From Acidimicrobiales bacterium (GTDB lineage Bacteria > Actinomycetota > Acidimicrobiia > Acidimicrobiales > AC-14), in assembly GCA_025463925.1 (NCBI GenBank), contig JAODBK010000015.1:33029-97028 (forward strand): a stretch of 64,000 nucleotides of DNA. The letters run 5' to 3'. Positions 7,714 through 16,413 of the stretch are shown piece by piece. Both the position numbers and the translations under genes were made by a program. Under the pieces are notes generated by a model, which saw only the letters and a program-made list of their open reading frames with translations, searched no databases and had not been told where the DNA came from. Positions within the stretch are counted from its first letter, which is position 1. Every line of letters begins with the position of its first letter.

Positions 7714-9137
7714 GGGACGATCGTCGCCGGGTCGGGCGCGCGCGGGTAGAGCGCCAGCACATTGGCGACGCGGTCCTCGAGGCCGATACCGGCCGATGCG
7801 CGCGGCAGGGACCCGGCGAGCAGCGAGAAGGTCAGCGAGTGGCCACGCGCCCCGGTCGCCCAACCGGAGAGTGCCACGACGTTGTCGAGCGACCCGGTCT
7901 TGGCGCGGATGCGCCCGGCCGCCGGCGTGCCGACGAACCGCTTGCGCAACGTCCCTTCCCGGCCGGCGACCGGCAACGCCCGCGCGAGCAACCCGGTCGG
8001 TCCGCTGCGATCGAGCACGCGCACGAAGAGGTCGCACGTCGCCCGGTCGCCGCGGTCGAGGCCCGAACCGTCGAGCTGCTGCACGTCCGCCACGGGGAGG
8101 CCGAGCCTGGTCAGGTCGTCGCGGATCACGTTGATGCCCGCCACGGTCGTGCCGGCGCCCGCGAACCGCGCGCCCAGCTCCTTCACCAGCATCTCGGCGG
8201 CCGTGTTGTCGCTCTCCTTCAGCATCTCGCCCACGATCTCGTGTATGGTCGGCGAGACGACCGACGCGACCGGCGCGGCGTCGGCGGCTGCCTTTCCTTC
8301 CGTCGGTGGCCCGGCGACGTGCACGCCGCGCGCCCCGAGCAGGAACGTGAGTGTCGTCGCGGCGAACGTCGCCGGCTGCGCCGCCGGTTGGATCGGCGGC
8401 CGGTACGACGAGAACCCGCCGTTGACGAGCAGCGCGGTGATCGGGCCCGCCTGGTGGTCGGTGAGGTACACCGGAAGCCACGTCGGGATGGCGCGCTGCC
8501 CGTCGAAGCGCGTGTCGTCGCCGACGATGCTCCCGGTCACGGTCCGCACCCCGGCGGTCACGACGGCATCGGCCAGCGACTCGAGGGACGTCGCGATGCG
8601 CGCCGTGTGGTTGAACGACGCCTGCGCCGCGAAGTCCGCGGTCGCGAGCAGCGGGTCGCCGGCGCCGACGAGCCAGAGGTTCCCCTGCACGGTGCCGGAC
8701 GACGGCGGCTGGCCGACGACCTCGGTGCGGAGCCGCGCCTCTGGGCCGATGCGGTCGAGCAGCACCGTCGCGGCAAGGAGCTTCAGGTTGGACGCCGGGA
8801 TCATCGGCGTCGTTGGGTTGCGGGAGTAGAGGACCCGGCCGCGGTCGTCGTGGACGATGAGACAGGAGTTGGGCCCGCCGCCGCCGAGCACCTTGTCGCC
8901 GAAGATGGCGTCGAGCCCGGTCGTCAGCCGGGCGCCGGCGACCGCGTCGGTGATCCCCACCGGCGCTCGCCGCAGGCTGAGCACCGCGGTCGCCGGCGAC
9001 GCGGTGGCGGCCGCCGGCGCGTGGGTCCGCTCGGCCCGCATGGCGAGTCCGCCGCACACCACCGCCCCGGCGAGCAGCGCCACCGCGGACGCGACGGCCT
9101 GGCGGGGCCTCAGCCCGCGCGAGAAGGCCTCCGACAT
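7710..9137 (-). CDS. dacB: D-alanyl-D-alanine carboxypeptidase/endopeptidase (PBP4, DacB)
   Basis: Class C penicillin-binding protein that trims or opens peptidoglycan cross-links outside the membrane. It has 475 residues with an N-terminal signal anchor (about 14-32). The three active-site motifs are S116-N-L-K119, SDN (in KESDNTAAEML) and KTGS (in IRAKTGSLDN), with the usual large insert between the first two. The frame stays open upstream, but the ATG at 9137 gives a proper signal peptide and has TATCCT 7 nt before it, so it probably begins the transcript. Confidence 0.92.
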   Translation of the reverse strand: MSEAFSRGLRPRQAVASAVALLAGAVVCGGLAMRAERTHAPAAATASPATAVLSLRRAPVGITDAVAGARLTTGLDAIFGDKVLGGGGPNSCLIVHDDRGRVLYSRNPTTPMIPASNLKLLAATVLLDRIGPEARLRTEVVGQPPSSGTVQGNLWLVGAGDPLLATADFAAQASFNHTARIATSLESLADAVVTAGVRTVTGSIVGDDTRFDGQRAIPTWLPVYLTDHQAGPITALLVNGGFSSYRPPIQPAAQPATFAATTLTFLLGARGVHVAGPPTEGKAAADAAPVASVVSPTIHEIVGEMLKESDNTAAEMLVKELGARFAGAGTTVAGINVIRDDLTRLGLPVADVQQLDGSGLDRGDRATCDLFVRVLDRSGPTGLLARALPVAGREGTLRKRFVGTPAAGRIRAKTGSLDNVVALSGWATGARGHSLTFSLLAGSLPRASAGIGLEDRVANVLALYPRAPDPATIVP

Positions 9138-9144
9138 TCGGCCG

Positions 9145-9150
9145 AGGATA
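9145..9150 (-). promoter_or_regulatory. Predicted -10 element of dacB
   Basis: TATCCT on the minus strand ends 7 nt before the dacB ATG, in the 20-bp gap after the thioesterase gene. No Shine-Dalgarno follows it. Confidence 0.45.
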
Positions 9151-9157
9151 CGGGCGG

Positions 9158-9571
9158 CTACTCGTCGCGCGGCGTCAACAAGTAGGTCGATGTCGCCTTC
9201 GCGACGAGTCGCCCGTCGTCGTCGACGACCTCGGCCTCCACGAAGGCGGCCCGCGTCCCGCCGGACAGCACCCACGCGGTGCACGTGAGCACCGACCCGA
9301 CCCTGGCCGGCTTGAGGAAGCTGATCTTGAGCTCGGCGTTGGCGGAGAACACCTTGCGCTCCCGCGCCCACGTGACCGACGCCGCGCCCATCGTCGAGTC
9401 GGCGAACGCCGCCACGAAGCCGCCCTGCACGATCCCGACGGGGTTGGCGAAGCGCTCGTCGGCGGTCATCCGCCACACCGTGCGGCCCGGCTCGGACTTG
9501 TCAATGCAGACCATGCCGAGCGTCAGGTCGCAGTTCGGCGGCACCTGCACCCGATGGTCCGTGGGCGCCAT
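9158..9571 (-). CDS. PaaI-family hot-dog thioesterase
   Basis: A protein of 137 residues with the hot-dog signature of the PaaI/YdiI type: NPVGIVQGGFVAAFADSTMGAAS, where the GG-x6-D pattern holds the catalytic acid, followed by LKISFLKPARVG. It probably hydrolyses an acyl-CoA or aryl-CoA. It starts 5 nt after the stop of an acyl-CoA synthetase, so one enzyme forms and the other removes CoA thioesters. The substrate is not predictable. Confidence 0.85.
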   Translation of the reverse strand: MAPTDHRVQVPPNCDLTLGMVCIDKSEPGRTVWRMTADERFANPVGIVQGGFVAAFADSTMGAASVTWARERKVFSANAELKISFLKPARVGSVLTCTAWVLSGGTRAAFVEAEVVDDDGRLVAKATSTYLLTPRDE

Positions 9572-9576
9572 CGGAC

Positions 9577-11118
9577 TCAGACCCTGGTGGCCCGCCCGGC
9601 CCAGTGCTCGTCGCGCAGGAGTCGCTTCAGCAGCTTGCCGCTCTCGGTTCGGGGCAGCTCGTCCCGGAACTCCCACGAGCGCGGGCGCTTGTAGCCGGCG
9701 AGGCGCTCGGACGCGAACTGCTCGAGGCCGGCCATGTCGATCGACCGGCCCGGACGCGGTTGCACGACGGCGTGGACCTTCTCGCCCCACTCCTCGTCGG
9801 GGATGCCGAACACCGCGGCGTCCATCACGTCGGGGTGCTCGTGGAGGACCGCTTCGATCTCGGCCGGGTAGATGTTCACGCCGCCGCTGATGATCATGTC
9901 CTTGGCCCGGTCGCAGATGTAGACGAAGCCCTCGTCGTCGACGCGCGCGATGTCGCCGACCGACTTCCAGCCGCCACCTTCGAGGTCGATCGCGTGGAGC
10001 TGCTCCTCGGTCCGGTGGTACCCGTCCATCGCGAGCGGCGTGCGGACGTAGAGCTCGCCCGGCTCGCCTTCGGGCACCGGCACTCCGTCGTCACCGACGA
10101 TCAGGATCTCGATGCCGCCGTACGGCCGGCCGCACGAACCGGGCTTGCGCAGCTGGTCCTCGGGCCGCATCACCGTGTCGACGCCGAGCTCGGTCGAGCC
10201 GTACACCTCGAACAGGAACCAGTCACCGAGCTTGGCGTAGATCTCCTGCTTCAACGCGTACGGCACCGGCGCGGCGTTCGCCACCAGCGATCGCATCGAC
10301 GTGAGATCGAGCCGAGCCAGTGACTCCGGCGGGAGCGCCACGATCCGCTTCAACTGCGTGGGCGCGGTGAACGTGTTGGTGACGCGATGCCGCGTCACCA
10401 GGTCGACCCACAGCTCGGGGTCGAACTTCCGCATGACGACGACGGTGCCGCCGAGGGTGTGGGTGAGGCTGGCCCACGCCAACGGGCCGGAGTGGTAGAG
10501 CGGGCCGGTGGTGATGTGGACCTCGTTGCCCGGTTCGAGGCGCAGCTCCTGCATCAGCGCGACGATCAAGCCCGGCGCGCTGGCGGTCCGCAGGGCGCCC
10601 TTGGGCTTCCCGGTGGTGCCGGACGTGTAGATCATGGTGGCGCCGAACCCGGTCTGGTCGAGCTCGGGTTCGCCGTCACCGCCCGTGGCCAGCACGTCGT
10701 CCCAGCGCCGGAAGCCCTCGTCCGCCGGTCCGTCGCCGAAGACCACCACCTCGCGCACCTTCGTCAACCGGTCGCGGACCTGCTCGATCTTGTGGGCCTC
10801 CTCGGCGTCGACGACGACGAGCGTGGCGTCGCTGTTGTCGATGACGTAGGCCATCTCCTCGGCGGTGAAGCGGTACGCGAGCGGCACCGACACCATCCCG
10901 ATCTTGCGGGCGGCGTGGATGAAGGTCAGGACCTGGCGGCTGTTCGGCCCGCACCACACCGCCCGGTCGCCCGGTCGCAGGTCGAGAGCCCGCAGCCCGT
11001 TGCCCAAGCGGTTGATGTCGGCGTTGAACGCGGCGTAGGTCGTCACCTCGTCGCCGACGACGACCGCGGCCCGGTCCGGCCAGGTCGACGCGTGGACGGC
11101 CAACGGGTCGAGAGCCAT
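9577..11118 (-). CDS. Acyl-CoA synthetase (AMP-forming)
   Basis: ANL-superfamily ligase of 513 residues that activates a carboxylic acid with ATP and CoA. Motifs: P-loop YTSGTTGKPKG, YGSTELG in the adenylate pocket, GDIARVDDEGFVYICDRAKDMI at the hinge, and a C-terminal PRTESGKLLKR carrying the catalytic lysine. Length and motifs fit medium or long-chain fatty acyl-CoA synthetases of the FadD type; aromatic acids are possible. It heads an operon with the thioesterase, with TAGAGT 8 nt before its ATG. Confidence 0.9.
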   Translation of the reverse strand: MALDPLAVHASTWPDRAAVVVGDEVTTYAAFNADINRLGNGLRALDLRPGDRAVWCGPNSRQVLTFIHAARKIGMVSVPLAYRFTAEEMAYVIDNSDATLVVVDAEEAHKIEQVRDRLTKVREVVVFGDGPADEGFRRWDDVLATGGDGEPELDQTGFGATMIYTSGTTGKPKGALRTASAPGLIVALMQELRLEPGNEVHITTGPLYHSGPLAWASLTHTLGGTVVVMRKFDPELWVDLVTRHRVTNTFTAPTQLKRIVALPPESLARLDLTSMRSLVANAAPVPYALKQEIYAKLGDWFLFEVYGSTELGVDTVMRPEDQLRKPGSCGRPYGGIEILIVGDDGVPVPEGEPGELYVRTPLAMDGYHRTEEQLHAIDLEGGGWKSVGDIARVDDEGFVYICDRAKDMIISGGVNIYPAEIEAVLHEHPDVMDAAVFGIPDEEWGEKVHAVVQPRPGRSIDMAGLEQFASERLAGYKRPRSWEFRDELPRTESGKLLKRLLRDEHWAGRATRV

Positions 11119-11126
11119 GACGGCGG

Positions 11127-11132
11127 ACTCTA
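11127..11132 (-). promoter_or_regulatory. Predicted -10 element of the acyl-CoA synthetase gene
   Basis: TAGAGT on the minus strand lies 8 nt before the ATG at 11118, in the 39-bp gap after the hydrolase stop. It fits the leaderless pattern. Confidence 0.4.
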
Positions 11133-11157
11133 GGAGGAGGCGCCCGCCGGCGTGGGA

Positions 11158-11895
11158 TCAGTGCCGCGCGAACCAGCCGGCGAGCAGTGGGGCCAGCTCC
11201 GCCGCCCCCTCGGTGGTGAGGCCGTGCCCGAGGTCGAGCTCGACCAGCTCGGCCCCCGCGATCGCGGCCGCCAGGGCCCGGCCGTGCTCGACGGGGAGCA
11301 CCCGGTCGTGCCGCCCGTGCACCACCAGCGTGGGCGCCACGATCGACGCCAGCCGGTCGCCGATGTCGAGCCGGCCGTCCAGCTCGGCGTGGCCGGCCGA
11401 CGCCGGTGAGATCGCGGCCGCCGACATGCGGGCGACACCCTCGGCGGCGTCGCCGACGAGGGCGAACCATCCCGGCGTGAAGATGTCGGGCAGGACGACG
11501 CGCATGTACAGCTCGGGATCGGTGTCGAGCAGCCGCCGCCATCCGTCGAACATGAAGGCCAGCGACGGGTCCGAGCGGGCCCAACCCGACACCAGCGCCA
11601 GCGACCGCACCCGCTCGGGGTGCGCCGCGGCCAGGGCGGCCGCGGCGGCGGCGCCGAGCGACCAGCCGGCGACGTGGGCCCGGTCGACACCGGCGGCGTC
11701 GAGCACCGAGACCGCCTGCCCGACCAGGTCGTCGACCTCGAGCGCCCGGCCCGGGTCGACGAAGTCGGGCGCCAGCACCCGCCACCGGGCCACCAGCTCG
11801 GGCGTCACCTGCAGCCAGTGCAGGCGCGTCCCGGTCGACCCGTGCAGCAGGAGCACGGCGTCGCCGGCGCCGTCGTCCCCGAACGGGACGAGCAT
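11158..11895 (-). CDS. Alpha/beta-hydrolase
   Basis: A protein of 245 residues with a canonical fold: oxyanion segment LLLHGSTGTRLHW, nucleophile elbow GWSLGAA (Ser), acid in VVHGRHDRVLP and the final His in LDLGHGLTTEG. It resembles esterase or lipase-type hydrolases (3-oxoadipate enol-lactonase-like). The frame is open upstream through the TetR gene; the ATG at 11895, 5 nt after the tetR stop, gives the normal N-terminus. It is cotranscribed with tetR. Substrate unknown. Confidence 0.85.
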   Translation of the reverse strand: MLVPFGDDGAGDAVLLLHGSTGTRLHWLQVTPELVARWRVLAPDFVDPGRALEVDDLVGQAVSVLDAAGVDRAHVAGWSLGAAAAAALAAAHPERVRSLALVSGWARSDPSLAFMFDGWRRLLDTDPELYMRVVLPDIFTPGWFALVGDAAEGVARMSAAAISPASAGHAELDGRLDIGDRLASIVAPTLVVHGRHDRVLPVEHGRALAAAIAGAELVELDLGHGLTTEGAAELAPLLAGWFARH

Positions 11896-11900
11896 GCGGC

Positions 11901-12512
11901 CTACGGTTCGAGCGCGGCGCGGAAGAAGTCGCGCGTGTGCTCGAGCCGTTCGCGCAACGCCTCGGTGGCCATCGGGTCGCGTGCGAGGAGCACGCCGAGG
12001 AACGGCTGGTCGCTGAAGTAGCTCAGCAGCGCGCCGTAGCCGGTGACCAGCAACTGCTCGGGGTCGTAGCGGCGGAGCCGGCCGGCCGCCATCTCCCGTT
12101 CGAAGAACGCCACCGCCCGGGCCCACAACGGCCGCAGCCCCTCGCCCAGGTCCAGGCCGAGCCGGCTGCCCCCGGCCAGCGCCTCGCGCCGGACCAGCCG
12201 GACGAACTCCGGGTGCTCCTGGAAGAACTCGAACCCGGCCACGAGCATTCGGTCGACCATCGGCCAGCCTTCGCGCGGGCCGACGGTGGCCTCGTCGACG
12301 CGCCGCAGCCAGTCGACCATGGTGTGCTCGAAGACCTCGCGGTAGAGGGCTTCCTTGGACGGGAAGTGGTGGAGGAGACTCGGGCGGCGGATGCCCACGC
12401 CGGCGGCGATGTCGTTGAGGGACGTCCCCTCGTAGCCATGCTCGGCGAAGCGCTGCAACGCTTCGGTGAGGATGGCGTCGCGCGTGGAAATCGGGACCTC
12501 CGTCGCCGCCAT
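11901..12512 (-). CDS. TetR-family transcriptional regulator
   Basis: A repressor of 203 residues. The HTH occupies about residues 10-55 ([20 protein letters not shown], then [20 protein letters not shown] and the typical [11 protein letters not shown]). The C-terminal ligand domain shows nothing recognisable. It is divergent from a fatty-acid desaturase gene across 80 bp containing a perfect 18-bp palindrome (12560-12577), so it most likely represses the desaturase, possibly in response to an acyl-CoA. TACCCT lies 8 nt before its ATG. Confidence 0.92.
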   Translation of the reverse strand: MAATEVPISTRDAILTEALQRFAEHGYEGTSLNDIAAGVGIRRPSLLHHFPSKEALYREVFEHTMVDWLRRVDEATVGPREGWPMVDRMLVAGFEFFQEHPEFVRLVRREALAGGSRLGLDLGEGLRPLWARAVAFFEREMAAGRLRRYDPEQLLVTGYGALLSYFSDQPFLGVLLARDPMATEALRERLEHTRDFFRAALEP

Positions 12513-12520
12513 CGGATCTC

Positions 12521-12526
12521 AGGGTA
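12521..12526 (-). promoter_or_regulatory. Predicted -10 element of the tetR gene
   Basis: TACCCT on the minus strand, 8 nt before the tetR ATG. The palindrome at 12560-12577 begins about 34 bp upstream, near the -35 region, so autoregulation is possible. Confidence 0.4.
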
Positions 12527-12559
12527 CCGGACCGGTGTTTCGGGTGACCGGACGGTTGC

Positions 12560-12577
12560 CTACCTACCGGTAGGTAG
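12560..12577. promoter_or_regulatory. Perfect 18-bp palindrome, predicted TetR operator
   Basis: CTACCTACCGGTAGGTAG is a perfect inverted repeat between the divergent tetR and desaturase genes. Its right end overlaps TAGACT (12575-12580), the likely -10 of the desaturase promoter, so a bound repressor would block RNA polymerase. Size and symmetry match TetR-family sites. Binding is inferred. Confidence 0.7.
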
Positions 12578-12592
12578 ACTACCTTGACCGGA

Positions 12593-13336
12593 ATGCTCCG
12601 TACCCCGTGGGCGGCGGTCCTGGCCGGCCTCGCGCTCGCCCAGCTCGGCACCCTGATCACGACGGTGTGGCTCCACCGGGGCCTCTCGCACCGGGCGATG
12701 ACGCTCACGCCGGGGGTGACGCGGGTCCTGCGGGTCGCGCTGTGGATGCTTACCGGCATCCGGCCGCGCCAGTGGGTCGCGGTCCACCGCCGCCATCACG
12801 CCCACACCGACGTGGAGGGCGACCCGCACTCCCCCGTCCTGCTCGGGTTCGCCCGGGTCCAGTTCACCAACGCCGTGCTCTACCGCCGCGTCGCCCGCGA
12901 CGAGGTCACCGTCCGCCGGTACGCGCGGGATCTGCCGGCCGACGGCTGGGACCGGGCCCTCTTCGACCACGCGCTCGTCGGGCTGGCCATCGGCGTCGTC
13001 CTGCTGGTCCTGGTGTTCGGCCTCTGGCTCGGGCTCCTGGCCGCCGCGGTCCACGCGGTCGCGTACCTCATGCTGAACGCCGCGGTGAACGCGGTCGGGC
13101 ACACCTGGGGATCGCGGCCCCACGAGAACCTGGCGACCAATTCGCAATGGCTCGCGCTCGTCACCTGCGGCGAGGGCCTGCACAACAACCACCATGCGGC
13201 GCCGACGTCGGCGCGCCTCGCGCTCGGGCGCGGCGAGATCGACCCCGGCTGGTGGGTGGTCCGGCTGCTCGTGCGCGCCGGGTGGGCCGAGGTCCGCCAC
13301 GACGACGAGCGCATCCGCGACCGTCTCGCGGCCTAG
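12593..13336 (+). CDS. Membrane fatty-acid desaturase (acyl-CoA/acyl-lipid type)
   Basis: Di-iron membrane desaturase of 247 residues. The histidine boxes are HRGLSH, HRRHHAHTD and HNNHH, the stearoyl-CoA/DesC class pattern, with hydrophobic helices between them. The protein is shorter than typical 300-residue enzymes, lacking an N-terminal extension. The ATG at 12593 is preferred; an in-frame TTG at 12584 is the alternative. Control is probably by the divergent TetR protein through the palindrome at its promoter, giving regulated membrane-lipid unsaturation. Confidence 0.87.
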   Translation: MLRTPWAAVLAGLALAQLGTLITTVWLHRGLSHRAMTLTPGVTRVLRVALWMLTGIRPRQWVAVHRRHHAHTDVEGDPHSPVLLGFARVQFTNAVLYRRVARDEVTVRRYARDLPADGWDRALFDHALVGLAIGVVLLVLVFGLWLGLLAAAVHAVAYLMLNAAVNAVGHTWGSRPHENLATNSQWLALVTCGEGLHNNHHAAPTSARLALGRGEIDPGWWVVRLLVRAGWAEVRHDDERIRDRLAA

Positions 13337-13365
13337 CGCCCGGGTTCTGCCTCCCGCAGAACGCG

Positions 13366-13371
13366 TAGCGT
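13366..13371 (+). promoter_or_regulatory. Predicted -10 element of nagA
   Basis: TAGCGT lies 7 nt before the nagA GTG. No Shine-Dalgarno is present in the 7-nt spacer, consistent with leaderless transcription. Confidence 0.5.
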
Positions 13372-13378
13372 TCCTCCG

Positions 13379-14473
13379 GTGACGGAGACGTTGGCCGCGG
13401 CCCGGGTGGTGACGCCGGCCGGAGTGCTGGCGCCCGGGGTGGTCGAGGTCGACGGCGGCGTCATCACCGCGGTCGGGTCGGCCACCGGCCCGGTGCCCGC
13501 CCGGACGCTCGTGCCCGGGTTCGTCGATCTCCAGGTGAACGGGATCGACGACGTCGACGTCGCCGGCGCGCGCGGGACCGACTGGGACCGCCTCGACGAG
13601 CTGCTCGTCGCGCAGGGCGTCACCGCGTGGTGCCCGACCCTCGTGACGAACGCGCTCGACTCGTTCGCGGCGCCACTGGCCGAGATCGCCGGCGCCGCGG
13701 CCCGCCCGCCCGACGGTCGCCCGGCCATCGCCGGCGCCCACCTCGAAGGCCCGTTCCTCGGCGCGATGCACGGGGCCCATCCGCACCAGCACGTGGTGCC
13801 GTTCGACGACGCGTTCCTGAAGGAACTTCCTCCGGTGGTGCGGCTGGTCACCCTCGGCCCCGAGCAGCCGGGCGCGCCCGCGGTGATCGCGGATCTCACC
13901 AACCGCGGGATCACCGTCGCCCTCGGCCATTCGGCGGCGTCGTTCGACGAGGTCGCGGCCGCGGCCGGCGCCGGCGCGAGCCTGGTGACCCACTGCTTCA
14001 ACGGCATGCCCCCACTGCACCATCGCGAGCCGGGGATGGTGGGCGCGGCGTTGAGCGACCCGCGGCTCGCGGTGTCGCTCATCGCCGACCTCGTGCACGT
14101 GCATCCGGCGGCGTTGACGATCGCGTTTCGCGCCAAGGGCGCGGCGCGGGTGGTCCTCGTCACCGACGCGGTGGCGTGGCGCTCGCACACCGTCGGCGAC
14201 ATCCGCGTCCGCTTCGACGGGCGGGCGCCCCGGCTGGCCGACGGGACGCTCGCCGGCAGCGCGCTGTCGATGGACCGGGCGCTGCGGAACGTGGTCGGCC
14301 ACGCCGGGATCGGACTCGCCGACGCGGTGCGAGCGGCGGCCACCACCCCGGCCGACCTGCTGGGCCTGGCGGATCGCGGCCGCATCGAGGTCGGCGCCCG
14401 TGCGGACGTCGTCGCGCTCGACGACGATCTCGAGGTGGCCGCCGTCCGGATCGGAGGCGAGCGGGTCCGATGA
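13379..14473 (+). CDS. nagA: N-acetylglucosamine-6-phosphate deacetylase
   Basis: Amidohydrolase-fold enzyme of 364 residues that removes acetate from GlcNAc-6-P in amino-sugar and peptidoglycan recycling. Visible: metal and substrate motifs HLEGPFLG, GHSAA, THCFNGMPPLHHREPG and the catalytic Asp in LVTDAVAW. Length is normal. No nagB or transporter adjoins it; instead it is coupled by an ATGA overlap to a flavin oxidoreductase gene, which is an unusual partner. A leaderless GTG start is indicated by the upstream TAGCGT. Confidence 0.92.
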   Translation: MTETLAAARVVTPAGVLAPGVVEVDGGVITAVGSATGPVPARTLVPGFVDLQVNGIDDVDVAGARGTDWDRLDELLVAQGVTAWCPTLVTNALDSFAAPLAEIAGAAARPPDGRPAIAGAHLEGPFLGAMHGAHPHQHVVPFDDAFLKELPPVVRLVTLGPEQPGAPAVIADLTNRGITVALGHSAASFDEVAAAAGAGASLVTHCFNGMPPLHHREPGMVGAALSDPRLAVSLIADLVHVHPAALTIAFRAKGAARVVLVTDAVAWRSHTVGDIRVRFDGRAPRLADGTLAGSALSMDRALRNVVGHAGIGLADAVRAAATTPADLLGLADRGRIEVGARADVVALDDDLEVAAVRIGGERVR

Positions 14474-16407
14474 GCGGGTTCCCGAAGCTGCTGTCGCCCG
14501 GACGCATCGGCTCCCTGGAGTTGCGCAACCGGATCCTGATGGCGCCGATGGGCGACGTCCTCTGCAACAACGACGGCACCGTCTCCGACAACCAGCTGGC
14601 GTACTTCGAGGCGCGGGCGCGTGGTGGCGCCGGGCTCCTGCTGGTGGGGTCGGTCGCAGTGGCGTACCCCGCGGGCGCGTTCCACGAGCGGCAAGTCGGC
14701 GCGTCGGACGACCGGTTCCTCCCGGGTCTCACCGCGCTGGCCGACCGGGCGCACCGTCACGGCGCCAAGATCGCGCCGCAGCTCGTGCACGACGGCATGA
14801 CGTCCCTGGCCGACATCGCCGCCGGCCGCCCGGTGCTCGTGCCGAGCCCGCCGCCCGGCATCACGCCCGACGCGCTCTCGCAGATGGTCACCGCCGACGA
14901 GGCGACCGCGATGATGTCGCCGTTCACCACGCCGACCTCGAAGGTCGAGTACCAGATCGCCACCGAGGACGACATCGCATGGGCGATCGCGCGCTTCGCC
15001 GACGCCGCGGCGCGCGCCCGCGCCGCGGGCTTCGACGGCGTCGAGCTGCACGCCGGCCACGGGTACCTGCTCGACAACTTCCTCTCGCCCCACACCAACC
15101 GGCGCGACGACGGGTGGGGTGGTGACGTGACGGGGCGGGCCCGCCTGCTCTGCGAGGTCGTGCGCGCCGTCAAGGCGGCGACCGCGCCGGACTTCCCGGT
15201 GTGGATGCGCGTGAACTCGCGTGAGCACCATCGCGACGACGGCGAGACGTTCGACGACCAGCTCCAGGTGATCGATCTCGCCGTGGCCGCCGGCCTCGAC
15301 GCGGTGCACGTGAGCGCCTACGCCGATCCCGGCGCCGCGACCGGCATCACCGACGCCCACACGCCCCACACCGTGGGCGAGCTCGGCGATCGGGCCGCTG
15401 CGGTGCGGGCACGCGTCGACGTGCCGGTCATCACCTTCGGCCGCTACGAGCCGGACGAAGCCGAGCAGGCCCTCGCCGACGGCAAGGCCGACTTCGTCGC
15501 CATGGGCCGCAAGCTGCTCGCCGACCCAGACCTCCCGAACAAGCTGCGCGACGGTCGCGTCGACGCGATCCGACCGTGCATCTACCAGTACCGCTGCATC
15601 GGCAACATCTTCGTGCGCGAGGACGTCGCCTGCGTGGTCAACGCCACGACGGGCCGTGAGCACGACCTGGCACTGCCGAGCGCCGGGCAACCGCTCGACG
15701 TCGTGATCGTGGGCGGCGGCGCCGCCGGGTTGGAAGCGGCGCGCGTCCTGGGTGCCGATCACGCCGTCCAGTTGTTCGATGCGGCTGCCGCGCTCGGCGG
15801 CGTGCTGGCTGTGGCCGCGACCGCGGACCCGCTGCTCGACCGCTATCTCGGCTGGCTGCTCCACGAGGTCGCGGCGTCCGGCGTGGACATCCGGCTGGGT
15901 CACGCCGTGACCGTCGCCGACCTGGTCGCGGCGGCGCCCGACGTCGTCGTGCTCGCCACCGGCGCGACCTGGGACGGCGAAGACGGCTTGAGCATCCGCC
16001 AACTGGCGCCGTGGTTGCGCGGCGAGGACGACGCGCTGGTCGGTGCCCACGCCACCGTGATGGGGGGCGGCAAGGCCGGCCTGTCGCTGGCGCGGGTGCT
16101 CCTCGACCGCGGCCGGTCGGTCACCATCGTCGAGCCGGGTGGTGTCCTCGGCGTCGAGCTCGGACTGCCCGGCCGGTTCCGGCTGGTCCACGACCTGCAG
16201 GCCGACGGCGTCGAGATCGCGGTCGAGGCCCCGGCCGATCCCGGCACGGTCATCCTCGCGGCACCGACCGCGCACGAGGCGCCGTTGGCGGATGACGCGC
16301 GCGCCGCCGGTCTCATGGTGCACACCGTCGGCGACTGCGCCGGGCCGGGGATGCTGGAGGCCGCCAACCGCGCGGTCGCGCAGCTCGCCTTCACCCTCTC
16401 GATCTAG
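14470..16407 (+). CDS. NADH:flavin oxidoreductase / 2,4-dienoyl-CoA reductase-like protein with altered Fe-S motif
   Basis: A protein of 645 residues with an N-terminal OYE-type TIM barrel (FMN; RNRILMAPM, HAGHGYLLDNFLSP, then the end-of-barrel MGRKLLADPDLP) and a C-terminal FAD/NAD(P) module (VVIVGGGAAGLEAARVL; VMGGGKAGLSLARVL). Between them, relatives have four cysteines, C-x2-C-x3-C-x11-C. Here there are only three: C370, C376 and C388, with the second ligand position replaced and the loop one residue shorter. The cluster may be absent, a 3Fe type, or use another ligand. Substrate unknown; the pairing with nagA gives no clear pathway. Confidence 0.85.
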   Translation: MSGFPKLLSPGRIGSLELRNRILMAPMGDVLCNNDGTVSDNQLAYFEARARGGAGLLLVGSVAVAYPAGAFHERQVGASDDRFLPGLTALADRAHRHGAKIAPQLVHDGMTSLADIAAGRPVLVPSPPPGITPDALSQMVTADEATAMMSPFTTPTSKVEYQIATEDDIAWAIARFADAAARARAAGFDGVELHAGHGYLLDNFLSPHTNRRDDGWGGDVTGRARLLCEVVRAVKAATAPDFPVWMRVNSREHHRDDGETFDDQLQVIDLAVAAGLDAVHVSAYADPGAATGITDAHTPHTVGELGDRAAAVRARVDVPVITFGRYEPDEAEQALADGKADFVAMGRKLLADPDLPNKLRDGRVDAIRPCIYQYRCIGNIFVREDVACVVNATTGREHDLALPSAGQPLDVVIVGGGAAGLEAARVLGADHAVQLFDAAAALGGVLAVAATADPLLDRYLGWLLHEVAASGVDIRLGHAVTVADLVAAAPDVVVLATGATWDGEDGLSIRQLAPWLRGEDDALVGAHATVMGGGKAGLSLARVLLDRGRSVTIVEPGGVLGVELGLPGRFRLVHDLQADGVEIAVEAPADPGTVILAAPTAHEAPLADDARAAGLMVHTVGDCAGPGMLEAANRAVAQLAFTLSI

Positions 16408-16413
16408 CGACCG

